A DNA stretch of 49,998 bases from the NCBI GenBank assembly GCA_946056135.1, contig CAMGIN010000007.1:1-49998 (forward strand), read 5' to 3'. The notes below the pieces were generated by a model, which saw only the letters and a list, made by a program, of their open reading frames with translations, ran no database searches and was not told the origin of the DNA. Each line of letters starts with the position of its first letter. Positions within the stretch are counted from its first letter, which is position 1. Shown in pieces: positions 31,615 through 39,582 of this stretch. Source of the stretch: an uncultured bacterium (GTDB lineage: Bacteria > Bacillota > Clostridia > Oscillospirales > Oscillospiraceae). The position numbers and the translations under genes are program-made.

Positions 31615-32781
31615 ATGAAGCGAGTATTTTTGATCGTATTGGATTCCTTTGGGATTGGCGCGATGCCGGATTCCAAAAGCTTCGGCGATGTGGGTGTCAA
31701 CACTTTGCGTTCCTGTGCCACGTCGGGGAAGCTGCAAATTCCCAATATGATTGCCGCCGGTCTGGGCTGCATCGACGGGGTGGACTGCCTGCCGAAAGCC
31801 GCTGCACCAGCTGGGGCCGTGGCCCGGCTGACGGAAGCCTCCATGGGCAAGGACACCACCATCGGCCACTGGGAGATCGCGGGCGTGGTTTCTCCCAACC
31901 CGCTGCCCACCTATCCCCAGGGCTTTCCCAAGGAGGTGCTGGATGAATTTGAAGCGGCTACGGGCCGGGGCTGCCTGTGCAACCTGCCCTATTCCGGCAC
32001 AGACGTGATCCGGGACTATGGAAAAGAGCATATGGAAACGGGGAAGTGGATCATTTATACCTCCGCTGACTCGGTGTTCCAGGTGGCGGCCCATGAGGAT
32101 GTGGTTCCGTTGGAAGAACTCTACGACGCCTGCCGCAAGGCACGGAGAATCCTGCAGGGAAAGCACGGTGTGGGCCGGGTCATTGCCCGCCCCTTTGTAG
32201 GGGACCCGGTAAACGGCTTCCGGCGCACCGCCAACCGGCATGACTTCTCCCTGGAGCCCCCTGCCCAGACCATGTTGGACGCGATCAAGGCCGCCGGACT
32301 GGACAGCCTGGCTGTGGGGAAGATCCACGACATTTTTACGGGCCGTGGGATTACCGAATATGTATATAATAAGAGCAACGCCGACGGCATGGCGCATACC
32401 GTGGATTACGCTGCCAGGGACTTCCGCGGTCTGTGCTTCGTGAATCTGGTGGATTTCGACATGCTCTACGGACACCGCCGGGATATCGACGGCTACGCAA
32501 GCGCCTTGTCGGAGTTCGATTCCTGGCTGGGCGGCTTCCTGCTGCAGCTCGGAGAGGAGGATCTGGTGATGATTACCGCCGATCATGGCTGCGATCCGGC
32601 CTACACCGCCACCACCGACCATACCCGGGAGTATGTGCCCCTGCTGGTGCTGGGCAAAGCGGTGAAGCCCGGAAACATCGGCACCCGTGCCAGCTTCGCG
32701 GATATTGCGGCAACGGTGACGGAGCTGCTGGGCGTGGCATACGAAGCCCCCGGTAAAAGTTTTGCAAACGAAATCATTTGA
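31615..32781 (+). CDS. deoB: Phosphopentomutase
   Basis: A 388-residue alkaline-phosphatase-superfamily mutase that moves phosphate from C1 to C5 of (deoxy)ribose. The metal site begins at LIVLDSFGIGAMPD. The phosphorylated Thr lies in GKDTTIGHWE, near residue 83, and the C-terminal metal ligands in NLVDFDMLYGHRRD and ITADHGCDP. The ATG at 31615 follows GAGGTGATTTC; an in-frame upstream codon abutting deoD adds nine residues but lacks a ribosome site. Its product is the DeoC substrate. Confidence 0.97.
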   Translation: MKRVFLIVLDSFGIGAMPDSKSFGDVGVNTLRSCATSGKLQIPNMIAAGLGCIDGVDCLPKAAAPAGAVARLTEASMGKDTTIGHWEIAGVVSPNPLPTYPQGFPKEVLDEFEAATGRGCLCNLPYSGTDVIRDYGKEHMETGKWIIYTSADSVFQVAAHEDVVPLEELYDACRKARRILQGKHGVGRVIARPFVGDPVNGFRRTANRHDFSLEPPAQTMLDAIKAAGLDSLAVGKIHDIFTGRGITEYVYNKSNADGMAHTVDYAARDFRGLCFVNLVDFDMLYGHRRDIDGYASALSEFDSWLGGFLLQLGEEDLVMITADHGCDPAYTATTDHTREYVPLLVLGKAVKPGNIGTRASFADIAATVTELLGVAYEAPGKSFANEII

Positions 32782-32788
32782 TGTAACA

Positions 32789-32818
32789 CAGCACCCCGGG
32801 GAAAGCCCCGGGGTGCTG
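32789..32818. promoter_or_regulatory. Hairpin between deoB and cdd
   Basis: A 13-bp perfect stem CAGCACCCCGGGG / CCCCGGGGTGCTG with an AAAG loop lies between the deoB stop and the cdd ribosome site. No U-run follows, so it is more likely an mRNA-stability or processing element than a terminator. Confidence 0.65.
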
Positions 32819-32836
32819 CAGACGGGAGGTTATTGC

Positions 32837-33247
32837 ATGACACCTGAGAAGCTGATTGAACTGGCAAAGGAAGCTATGACCCACGCCTATGTGCCCTATT
32901 CCGGCTATAAGGTGGGGGCGGCCCTGCTCTGCGCCGACGGTACTGTGTACCAGGGTTGCAACATTGAGAATGCGGCCTACGGACCTACAAACTGTGCCGA
33001 GCGAACCGCGTTCTTCAAGGCGGTCTATGACGGTTACCGGGACTTTACCGCCATTGCGGTCTGCGGCGGCAAGGACGGCATTATCACCGGCACCTTCCCG
33101 CCCTGCGGTGTCTGCCGCCAGGTTATGCGGGAATTCTGCGGGGATGATTTTTTGATCTACATGGCAGGAGCGGGGGGAACTTTCGAGACGCATACTCTGG
33201 CAGAGATTCTGCCCTACAGCTTTTCTGCAGGAGAGCACATGAGATAA
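32837..33247 (+). CDS. cdd: Cytidine deaminase
   Basis: A 136-residue homotetrameric-type cytidine deaminase that makes uridine or deoxyuridine. Zinc ligands are Cys53, Cys90 and Cys93 (TNCAERTA and PPCGVC), and the catalytic Glu55 follows Cys53. NIENAAYGPT contacts the ribose. The ATG at 32837 follows GGGAGG; a longer frame would start inside deoB and has no ribosome site. It is the last enzyme gene before the transporter. Confidence 0.96.
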   Translation: MTPEKLIELAKEAMTHAYVPYSGYKVGAALLCADGTVYQGCNIENAAYGPTNCAERTAFFKAVYDGYRDFTAIAVCGGKDGIITGTFPPCGVCRQVMREFCGDDFLIYMAGAGGTFETHTLAEILPYSFSAGEHMR

Positions 33248-33269
33248 CAACATATTTTTGTAAACTATA

Positions 33270-33298
33270 TTGATTTTTCCTGTAAAATGTGCGACAAT
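33270..33298 (+). promoter_or_regulatory. Probable promoter of the nucleoside binding-protein gene
   Basis: TTGATT (33270-33275) and GACAAT (33293-33298) are spaced 17 bp. An alternative -10, TAAAAT, lies nearby at 33282-33287. Confidence 0.5.
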
Positions 33299-33352
33299 AT
33301 GAACGGTATGTGAAATACCAAACAGATTTATATTATTTGGAGGAATGAAAAC

Positions 33353-34534
33353 ATGAAGAAGATTCTGGCTCTGCTGCTGGTTCTGGCCATGGCTCTGTCT
33401 CTGGTGGCTTGCGGCTCCAGCAAGACGGAAGAGACCAAGGCTGCTGAAACGCAGGCTGCAGCTCCTGCTGAGACTCAGGCTGAGACTGAAGCTCCTGCCG
33501 AGACCGAGGCTCCCGCTGCTGCTGGCGTTGCGAAGGTCGCTCTGGTTACCGACGTGGGCACCATCGATGACGAGTCTTTCAACCAGGCCTGCTGGCAGGG
33601 TGTTGAGGCTTGGTGCACTGCCAATGGTGTGGAGTACACCTACTATCAGCCCACCGAGGACTCCACCGATGCCCGTGTGCTGTCCGTCGCCCAGGCCATC
33701 GCTGAGGGTGCTGACACCATCGTTATGCCGGGTTACCTGTTCGGCGCGACCCTGACTGTCGTTATGGAGCAGTATCCTGATGTCCACTTCATCGCCGTTG
33801 ACGTTGCTGCCGGCGACCTGACTGTTGATTACAGCACCTACTATGATCCCACCGCTAACGTGGCTTGCCTGACCTTCTCTGAGGAGCAGGCCGGTTATCT
33901 GGCTGGCTATGCTGCTGTTAAGGACGGCTACACCAAGCTGGGCTTCCTGGGCGGCATGGCTGTTCCCGCTGTTATCCGTTACGGCTACGGCTTCGTGCAG
34001 GGCGCTGACGCGGCTGCCGTTGAGATGGGCACTGACATTGAGATCAACTACACCTATGGCGGCCAGTTCTACGGCACCCCCGAGACCACCGCTAAGATGG
34101 AAGGCTGGTATCAGGCTGGCACCGAGGTCGTCTTTGCTTGCGGCGGCGGCATCTACACCTCTGCTGTTGAGGCTGCCAACAAGTACGGCGCCAAGGTCAT
34201 TGGCGTTGACGTTGACCAGTCCTACATCGACGAGTGCATCATCACCTCTGCTATGAAGCAGCTGCAGAACGTTACCGAGACTGTTCTGGATGCTCTGAAC
34301 ACCGGTTCCTGGGATGTCTACGGCGGCAAGGTTTCCAACTTCTCTCTGGCAGAGGGCGAGTATGTTGGCCTGCCCACCGATGCGGACTCCTGGAGACTGA
34401 CCACCTTCACTGTGGACGAGTACACCGCTGTGAAGGATGCCATTGCCAGCGGCAGCATCGTCGTTGACAACAGCAGTGACTCCGCTGTGACTCCCACTGT
34501 CAGCGAGCACACCACTGCCAACTACATCGGCTAA
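33353..34534 (+). CDS. BMP-family nucleoside-binding lipoprotein of an ABC transporter
   Basis: A 393-residue extracytoplasmic binding protein of the BmpA/Med/NupN family, which binds purine nucleosides. The lipobox LVAC has Cys20. A low-complexity linker of Glu/Thr/Ala/Pro (about 25-57) follows, then the BMP core: VALVTDVGTIDDESFNQACW, LGFLGGMAVPAVIRYGYGF and CGGGIYTSAVEAANKYGAKVIGVDVDQS. Codon use is strongly biased towards GCT, GTT and similar, unlike its neighbours, suggesting very high expression. A strong terminator follows, so the binding protein is probably made in excess over the ATPase and permeases encoded downstream. Confidence 0.95.
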   Translation: MKKILALLLVLAMALSLVACGSSKTEETKAAETQAAAPAETQAETEAPAETEAPAAAGVAKVALVTDVGTIDDESFNQACWQGVEAWCTANGVEYTYYQPTEDSTDARVLSVAQAIAEGADTIVMPGYLFGATLTVVMEQYPDVHFIAVDVAAGDLTVDYSTYYDPTANVACLTFSEEQAGYLAGYAAVKDGYTKLGFLGGMAVPAVIRYGYGFVQGADAAAVEMGTDIEINYTYGGQFYGTPETTAKMEGWYQAGTEVVFACGGGIYTSAVEAANKYGAKVIGVDVDQSYIDECIITSAMKQLQNVTETVLDALNTGSWDVYGGKVSNFSLAEGEYVGLPTDADSWRLTTFTVDEYTAVKDAIASGSIVVDNSSDSAVTPTVSEHTTANYIG

Positions 34535-34547
34535 TTCTACCGTACTG

Positions 34548-34579
34548 CATCCCCCAGGTTTCCTGGGGGATGTTTTTTT
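34548..34579 (+). terminator. Terminator after the binding-protein gene
   Basis: An 11-bp stem CATCCCCCAGG / CCTGGGGGATG with a three-base loop and seven T residues. It lies 14 bases after the stop and separates the binding-protein gene from the rest of the transporter. Confidence 0.92.
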
Positions 34580-34631
34580 AGATATAGCGCTCTGCAAAAT
34601 TAACAAAAATACGGTTTTTTTATTTTTTTTA

Positions 34632-34660
34632 TTGTAATTTTTTGCGATTTCTATTATAAT
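34632..34660 (+). promoter_or_regulatory. Promoter of the nucleoside ABC ATPase and permeases
   Basis: TTGTAA (34632-34637) and TATAAT (34655-34660) are spaced 17 bp in a very AT-rich stretch, 37 bases before the ATPase start. Confidence 0.72.
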
Positions 34661-34696
34661 AAATTAATCAAAATCGATTCGTAAGGGAGTGACCAC

Positions 34697-36229
34697 ATGG
34701 CAGACTATGTAATCGAAATGCTGAATATCACCAAGGAATTCCCTGGAATCAAGGCGAATGACAACGTGACGCTTCAGTTGAAGCGGGGCGAGATTCACGC
34801 CTTGCTTGGTGAGAACGGCGCAGGGAAATCTACCCTCATGAGTGTTCTGTTTGGTCTGTATCAGCCGGAGGCCGGTACGATCAAGAAGGACGGTCAGGTG
34901 GTAGAGATCCGCAATCCCAACGATGCCACTGCGCTGCACATCGGAATGGTTCACCAGCATTTCAAACTGGTGGAGTGCTTCACGGTTCTGGACAATATCA
35001 TTCTGGGAGCGGAGCCTTGCAAGGGCATGGTGGTAGACCGCGCCAGCGCAAGAAAGCGTGTGGTGGAGCTCAGTGAGCGGTATGGCCTGAAGGTGGACCC
35101 GGATGCTAAAATTGAAGATATTTCTGTGGGCATGCAGCAGCGTGTGGAAATCCTGAAAATGCTGTACCGGGAAAATGAGATCCTGATTTTCGACGAGCCA
35201 ACGGCTGTCCTCACCCCCCAGGAGATCGACGAACTGATGGATATCATGCGGGGCTTTAAGGCAGAAGGAAAATCCATCCTCTTTATTACCCACAAGCTGG
35301 CAGAAATCAAGGCAGTGGCAGACCGCTGCTCCGTTCTGCGCAAGGGCAAATACATGGGTACCGTGGAGGTGGCGAATACCTCTGTGGAGGAAATGTCACG
35401 TCTTATGGTGGGACGAGACGTTCAGCTGGTTTCCACAAAAGAGGAGGCTAAGCCAGGAGATGTGGTGCTGAAGGTGGAGAATCTGACGGTCCCGTCCAAG
35501 GTGCACAAGAACAATGCTGTGAAGTCCGCTTCTATGGAGGTCCATGCGGGAGAAATTGTCTGTCTTGCTGGTATTGAGGGCAATGGTCAGACAGAGTTCG
35601 TCTATGCGCTGACCGGCCTGGAGAAGCCGAGCGAGGGCAAAGTCACCATGTGCGGACAGGATATCACCAAAATGCCCATCCGCGGCCGCAGCAAGCTGGG
35701 CATGAGCCATATTCCGGAGGACCGGCATAAGCACGGCTTGGTGCTGGACTACAGTCTGGAGAATAACATGGTGCTCCAGCGCTATTGGGACAAGGAATTC
35801 CAGACCTGCGGCTTCATCAAGTCCCGGGCGGTTCGTGCCTATTCCGATCGCCTGATCGAGCAGTACGATGTCCGCAGCGGACAGGGCAGTGCAACCATTG
35901 CTCGCAGCATGTCCGGCGGCAACCAGCAGAAAGCCATTGTTGCCCGTGAGATCGATAAGGATCCCCAGCTGTTGATTGCGGTTCAGCCTACCCGGGGCCT
36001 GGACGTGGGTGCCATCGAGTATATCCACAAGCAGATTATTGCCCAGCGGGATGCGGGAAAAGCAGTGCTGTTGGTTTCTCTGGAACTGGACGAGGTGATG
36101 AACCTTTCGGATCGGATCCTGGTCATGTATGAAGGCGAGATCGTTGGCGAGTTTGATCCCAAGACTACGGATGTGCAGACCCTGGGCCTGTATATGGCCG
36201 GCGCCAAGAGAATGGATAAGGAGGGCTAA
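34697..36229 (+). CDS. Nucleoside ABC transporter ATP-binding protein (two ABC domains)
   Basis: A 510-residue protein with tandem ABC domains, as in NupO/YufO and RbsA. Domain 1 has Walker A GENGAGKST (38-46), signature SVGMQQR and Walker B ILIFDEPTAVLT. Domain 2 has a degenerate Walker A GIEGNGQTEF, signature MSGGNQQK and LLIAVQPTRGLDVGA. One degenerate site is normal for this family. It powers uptake by the two permeases encoded directly after it, with four bases between the first pair. The start follows GGGAG. Confidence 0.96.
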   Translation: MADYVIEMLNITKEFPGIKANDNVTLQLKRGEIHALLGENGAGKSTLMSVLFGLYQPEAGTIKKDGQVVEIRNPNDATALHIGMVHQHFKLVECFTVLDNIILGAEPCKGMVVDRASARKRVVELSERYGLKVDPDAKIEDISVGMQQRVEILKMLYRENEILIFDEPTAVLTPQEIDELMDIMRGFKAEGKSILFITHKLAEIKAVADRCSVLRKGKYMGTVEVANTSVEEMSRLMVGRDVQLVSTKEEAKPGDVVLKVENLTVPSKVHKNNAVKSASMEVHAGEIVCLAGIEGNGQTEFVYALTGLEKPSEGKVTMCGQDITKMPIRGRSKLGMSHIPEDRHKHGLVLDYSLENNMVLQRYWDKEFQTCGFIKSRAVRAYSDRLIEQYDVRSGQGSATIARSMSGGNQQKAIVAREIDKDPQLLIAVQPTRGLDVGAIEYIHKQIIAQRDAGKAVLLVSLELDEVMNLSDRILVMYEGEIVGEFDPKTTDVQTLGLYMAGAKRMDKEG

Positions 36230-36232
36230 ACG

Positions 36233-37465
36233 ATGAGCAAAAAGAATACTGCCCCCCGCCTGGGCAACGCCTCAAACAGTATCGGTTCTCTGCTGGCGTC
36301 TCTGACCTGCATTTTGGTAGGCTTGGTGATTGGATTTATCGCGCTGCTGGTGCTGGGGTGGATCACCATGGCCCAGGACGGTAATGCGGTCAGCCTGGGA
36401 CAAATGCTGCAAAAGACCTGGAACAGCGGCTTTAAAGCAATCCTCAGCGGCGGTTTCTATTCCACGGCCAACGCCATGGGTATGGGTGTCCGGACCGAGA
36501 TCCTGCAGGCTGCGCCGCTGATTATGACCGGCCTGTCCGTGGCATTTGCGTTCAAAACAGGACTGTTTAATATTGGCGCGGCTGGCCAGTACACTGTGGG
36601 TGCATATTTTGCGCTGTACGCAGCCATCGTCCTGAAGCTGCCCTGGTGGGCGTGCCTGATCGCGTCCGCATTGGGAGGCGCCATCTGGGGCGCGATTCCG
36701 GGCGTATTTAAGGCGTTCCTGAACGTTAACGAAGTCATTACCTCGATTATGTTCAACTGGATCGGTCTCTACGCGGTCAACACTCTGATCTATCAGGGCG
36801 GCACTGGCGCCATGTACAATACCAACACAACAAAGACCTATACCATCAAGCAGGCGTCCCCCGAATCCCTGCTGCCTACCTTCAATATTCAAGTCGGCGG
36901 CAAGGATTATTTTGGTGCGATATTCCTGCCCACCATCGGTATTTTTGTGGCGATTGTTGCAGCAGTGCTGATCTGGGTGGTGCTGAACAAGACAACCTTC
37001 GGCTATGAGCTGAAGGCCTGCGGACACAATAAGAACGCGGCCAAATATGCCGGTATCAATGACAAGAAGAATATCGTCCTGTCCATGACCATTGCCGGTG
37101 CGCTGGCTGGCCTGGGCGCGGGACTGTTCTATCTCTCCGGCAGCAAAGAATGGGAGCCGCTGGTATCCACTGCGCTGCCTGCTGCGGGATTCAATGGTAT
37201 CTCGGTGGCGCTGCTGGCTTCCTCCAATCCCATTGGCTGCATCTTCTCCGCTTTGTTTATTGCGCATATCACGGTAGGCGGCGGATTTATGGACGCCAGT
37301 ATTTTCCCCAGCGAGGTTTCCGATATCATCTCCGGTGTTGTAATCTACCTGTGCGCGTTCAGCCTGCTGTTTAAGTCTGGTATTCTGAAGATGTTCCAGC
37401 GCCAGGGAAAGGCGCGCAAGGCCGCACCCTCTGCTGAGGAGAATGGAAAGGAGCGTGAGGCATAA
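36233..37465 (+). CDS. Nucleoside ABC transporter permease 1
   Basis: A 410-residue multi-pass membrane protein of the BPD_transp_2 family (NupP/YufP-like). Conserved segments are LIMTGLSVAFAFKTGLFNIGAAGQ, PGVFKAFLNVNEVITSIMFNWI and AGALAGLGAGLFYLSG. With the second permease it forms the membrane channel. A charged tail of about 25 residues (RQGKARKAAPSAEENG) ends the protein. Its stop overlaps the start of the second permease by one base (TAATG). Confidence 0.95.
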   Translation: MSKKNTAPRLGNASNSIGSLLASLTCILVGLVIGFIALLVLGWITMAQDGNAVSLGQMLQKTWNSGFKAILSGGFYSTANAMGMGVRTEILQAAPLIMTGLSVAFAFKTGLFNIGAAGQYTVGAYFALYAAIVLKLPWWACLIASALGGAIWGAIPGVFKAFLNVNEVITSIMFNWIGLYAVNTLIYQGGTGAMYNTNTTKTYTIKQASPESLLPTFNIQVGGKDYFGAIFLPTIGIFVAIVAAVLIWVVLNKTTFGYELKACGHNKNAAKYAGINDKKNIVLSMTIAGALAGLGAGLFYLSGSKEWEPLVSTALPAAGFNGISVALLASSNPIGCIFSALFIAHITVGGGFMDASIFPSEVSDIISGVVIYLCAFSLLFKSGILKMFQRQGKARKAAPSAEENGKEREA

Positions 37466-38412
37466 TGTGGCTGCTTCTGAAATACACGCTGCTGTATGCC
37501 AGTGTGCTGGCCCTCGTCGCTTTGGGCGGTATGTTCTCTGAGCGTTCCGGCGTAATCAACATTGCGCTGGAAGGCATTATGGTCATTGGCGGTCTGATGG
37601 GTGTCGTAATTATCAATATCCTAAACGCGGCCGGTGTGCCTGTGTTCCTGGGTGTCCTGCTGACGATTTTGATTTCCGGCCTGGCCGGAACCGTGTATTC
37701 TTCACTGCTGGCGTTCTCCTCCGTCAATCTGAAGGCGGATCAGACCATTGGCGGCACAGCCCTGAATCTGCTGGCCACGGCACTAGCAGTGGTGATTGCC
37801 AAGCGTATCAACGGTACGGACTCCCCGAAAATCTCTTACAATGCCAATACCAATAAAGTGCTGAACAATCTGAATTTCTCCTTCCAGATAGGCCCCCTGA
37901 CCCTGAACTGGTTCATCGTTGTGGCGGTCATCGCTCTGGTGGCGGCTTGGTTTATTCTGTACCGCACCCGATTTGGCATGCGGCTCATGGCTTGCGGTGA
38001 GCATCCCCAGGCGGCGGACTCGGTGGGCATCAATGTCTATAAGATGCGCTGGTGCGGTGTGCTGATTTCCGGTTTTTTAGGCGGTATCGGCGGTGTTGCC
38101 TATATCGTTCCGGCAGTCGGCGACTGGAATTTTGAAATGGGTGTGGCTGGCATGGGCTTCCTTGCTTTGGCGGTTATGATTTTCGGTCAATGGAAGCCGT
38201 TGGGGATCGCGGCGGCGGCGCTGTTCTTTGCGGTGTTCCGGGCGATGGCAAACATCTTCGATTCCATTGCCTTCCTGAACGCCTTGAACTGGCCCAAGGA
38301 GATCTACAACATGATGCCCTTCATCGCGTCTATGGTCGTCCTGGCCTTCACCTCTAAGAAGTCCCGGGCCCCCAAGGCAGAAGGTGTTCCCTACGACAAG
38401 GGAAGCAGGTAA
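37465..38412 (+). CDS. Nucleoside ABC transporter permease 2
   Basis: A 315-residue multi-pass membrane protein of the same family (NupQ/YufQ-like). Typical segments are LGGMFSERSGVINIALEGIMVIGG, FSSVNLKADQTIGGTALNLLA and FGMRLMACGEHPQAADSVGIN. It is coupled to permease 1 by a one-base overlap and is followed by a strong hairpin. In this context it completes a purine/pyrimidine nucleoside importer feeding the deo and cdd enzymes. Confidence 0.95.
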   Translation: MWLLLKYTLLYASVLALVALGGMFSERSGVINIALEGIMVIGGLMGVVIINILNAAGVPVFLGVLLTILISGLAGTVYSSLLAFSSVNLKADQTIGGTALNLLATALAVVIAKRINGTDSPKISYNANTNKVLNNLNFSFQIGPLTLNWFIVVAVIALVAAWFILYRTRFGMRLMACGEHPQAADSVGINVYKMRWCGVLISGFLGGIGGVAYIVPAVGDWNFEMGVAGMGFLALAVMIFGQWKPLGIAAAALFFAVFRAMANIFDSIAFLNALNWPKEIYNMMPFIASMVVLAFTSKKSRAPKAEGVPYDKGSR

Positions 38413-38425
38413 ACCAACAATTTCA

Positions 38426-38453
38426 AAACGCCTCCGGGAAACCGGAGGCGTTT
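38426..38453. terminator. Terminator after the ABC permeases
   Basis: A 12-bp stem AAACGCCTCCGG / CCGGAGGCGTTT with a GAAA loop. The stem ends in TTTCG rightward and TTTTGAAATTG leftward, so it may serve both converging units. Confidence 0.8.
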
Positions 38454-38514
38454 CGCGTTATGCAATAAAGACAAACAGGAGAAGATCTTCTGCGGCGCGA
38501 GGGAGCGGTGATCC

Positions 38515-38742
38515 TTATATTTCCGTAAATTCGTAGGTATAGGCGACGCTGCCGTTGTCGTAACGGAAGACGGTCCGGGTGGGGGAGAGGACTTCCTTTG
38601 AAAAATTCTGGAAATCCGCACCGTGCTTCTGCCGGACATAATCAGCAGGATCTTCCAGCTCCGCTTCTTCGAAAAAGGTCTGGGGCCGGAAAGCTCCGGC
38701 ACAGGCGTTTGTGAACTTTGCCTCGATCTCGTATTCCTTCAT
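38515..38742 (-). CDS. Small protein of unknown function
   Basis: A 75-residue acidic protein starting MKEYEIEAKFTNACAG and ending VFRYDNGSVAYTYEFTEI. I recognise no family. The ATG at 38742 follows AAGGAGGG, which makes translation likely. It lies 19 bp downstream of another small gene (38762-39010) and both probably share one leftward transcript. A longer frame up to 38814 has no ribosome site and overlaps that gene. Confidence 0.7.
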   Translation of the reverse strand: MKEYEIEAKFTNACAGAFRPQTFFEEAELEDPADYVRQKHGADFQNFSKEVLSPTRTVFRYDNGSVAYTYEFTEI

Positions 38743-38761
38743 CGGAAGCCCTCCTTGTGGA

Positions 38762-39010
38762 TCAGCAGAAGTATTCGCTGACATCTGCCTTTTCGTTGCA
38801 CTGCTTGCGGACATGGACCAGGGTGCAACCGTCTTCCTGCTCCTCTTCGCCGGTGATCCGGTAACGGGTGTGGGTGCGCTCCAGACTGTGCTTGTAGCGC
38901 CGGACTTCCTCCCGGTTCAGGGAGAGGATTGCATCCCGGCTCAGACCGCAGTCCTCCTTCTGCTGGAATACCAGGGTCTGGAAAATGCAGGCTGCTTTGA
39001 CACGCTTCAT
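38762..39010 (-). CDS. Small protein of unknown function
   Basis: An 82-residue, charged protein starting MKRVKAACIFQTLVFQQKED and containing LSRDAILSLNREEVRRYKHSL; five Cys residues are spread over its length. I recognise no family. The ATG at 39010 follows GAGGGAGG. It is the first of a two-gene leftward unit with the gene ending at 38515. The region between it and the XRE regulator (39011-39240) holds a predicted promoter and a terminator but no other gene. Confidence 0.7.
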   Translation of the reverse strand: MKRVKAACIFQTLVFQQKEDCGLSRDAILSLNREEVRRYKHSLERTHTRYRITGEEEQEDGCTLVHVRKQCNEKADVSEYFC

Positions 39011-39130
39011 ATTGCCACCTCCCTCTGCCCCACGCACGCGGCAGCGGCTGGGCGAACCTTCGAGAGGTGATGCGCTGCTCTGTCTGCCCCGAATGCCGAT
39101 GAGACGGGCGCGATGCACTCTCTGCAGAAA

Positions 39131-39159
39131 AGTATAATAAATGGAAAAGAAAATTTCAG
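39131..39159 (-). promoter_or_regulatory. Promoter of the two small leftward genes
   Basis: On the minus strand CTGAAA (39159-39154) and TATACT (39136-39131) are spaced 17 bp. The -35 match is moderate. Confidence 0.5.
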
Positions 39160-39209
39160 GTTCGCAGATTTTACGATTTTCCTGTAGGATTTTTAATGTA
39201 TAAAATAGA

Positions 39210-39241
39210 AAAACTGCCGACTTGAAAAGAACGACAGTTTT
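39210..39241 (-). terminator. Terminator of the XRE regulator gene
   Basis: Arms AAAACTGTCG and CGGCAGTTTT (read leftward) pair over ten positions with one G-T pair, followed by TCTATTTT. The stem begins at the stop codon of the regulator gene. Confidence 0.75.
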
Positions 39242-39477
39242 CAATCACTGGATGAATTTCGGGGATAGGGTTTCTTCTCGTCCGTCAGACCTGCAAGATA
39301 GTCCATACTGGTGTCCAGGGCGATGGCCAGCTTCCTGCACTGCTCAAAGGTAAAGTATCGCTTCCCGTTTTCGATTTTGGAATAGTCGCTTTGGTCGATC
39401 CCGGTCATCATTTGGACTTTAATCTGCGTGTAACCTTTCTCCTTGCGGAGTTCTTTGATTCGATTCGTATCTATCAC
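39241..39477 (-). CDS. XRE-family helix-turn-helix protein
   Basis: A 78-residue Cro/CI-type DNA-binding protein consisting of little but the HTH: RIKELRKEKGYTQIKVQMMTGIDQSDYSKIENGKR (residues 6-40), then LAIALDTSMDYLAGLTDE. Its target is unknown. It lies between pta and two small unknown genes, all leftward, and has its own terminator. It could control those small genes, though no operator is evident. Confidence 0.9.
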   Translation of the reverse strand: MIDTNRIKELRKEKGYTQIKVQMMTGIDQSDYSKIENGKRYFTFEQCRKLAIALDTSMDYLAGLTDEKKPYPRNSSSD

Positions 39478-39528
39478 CTGATTTGAGAGGCAGGAAACGG
39501 TCCCACCATCCGATAATCCAATCTGCTA

Positions 39529-39558
39529 AAACTGCCGGCCCCTGGAGGCCGGCAGTTT
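39529..39558 (-). terminator. Terminator of pta
   Basis: A 12-bp stem AAACTGCCGGCC / GGCCGGCAGTTT with a six-base loop, 25 bases past the pta stop. Leftward it is followed by TAGCAG after TTT, so the U-run is short. Confidence 0.75.
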
Positions 39559-39582
39559 GCGGAGGTAGGGAATGCTGTTTGC

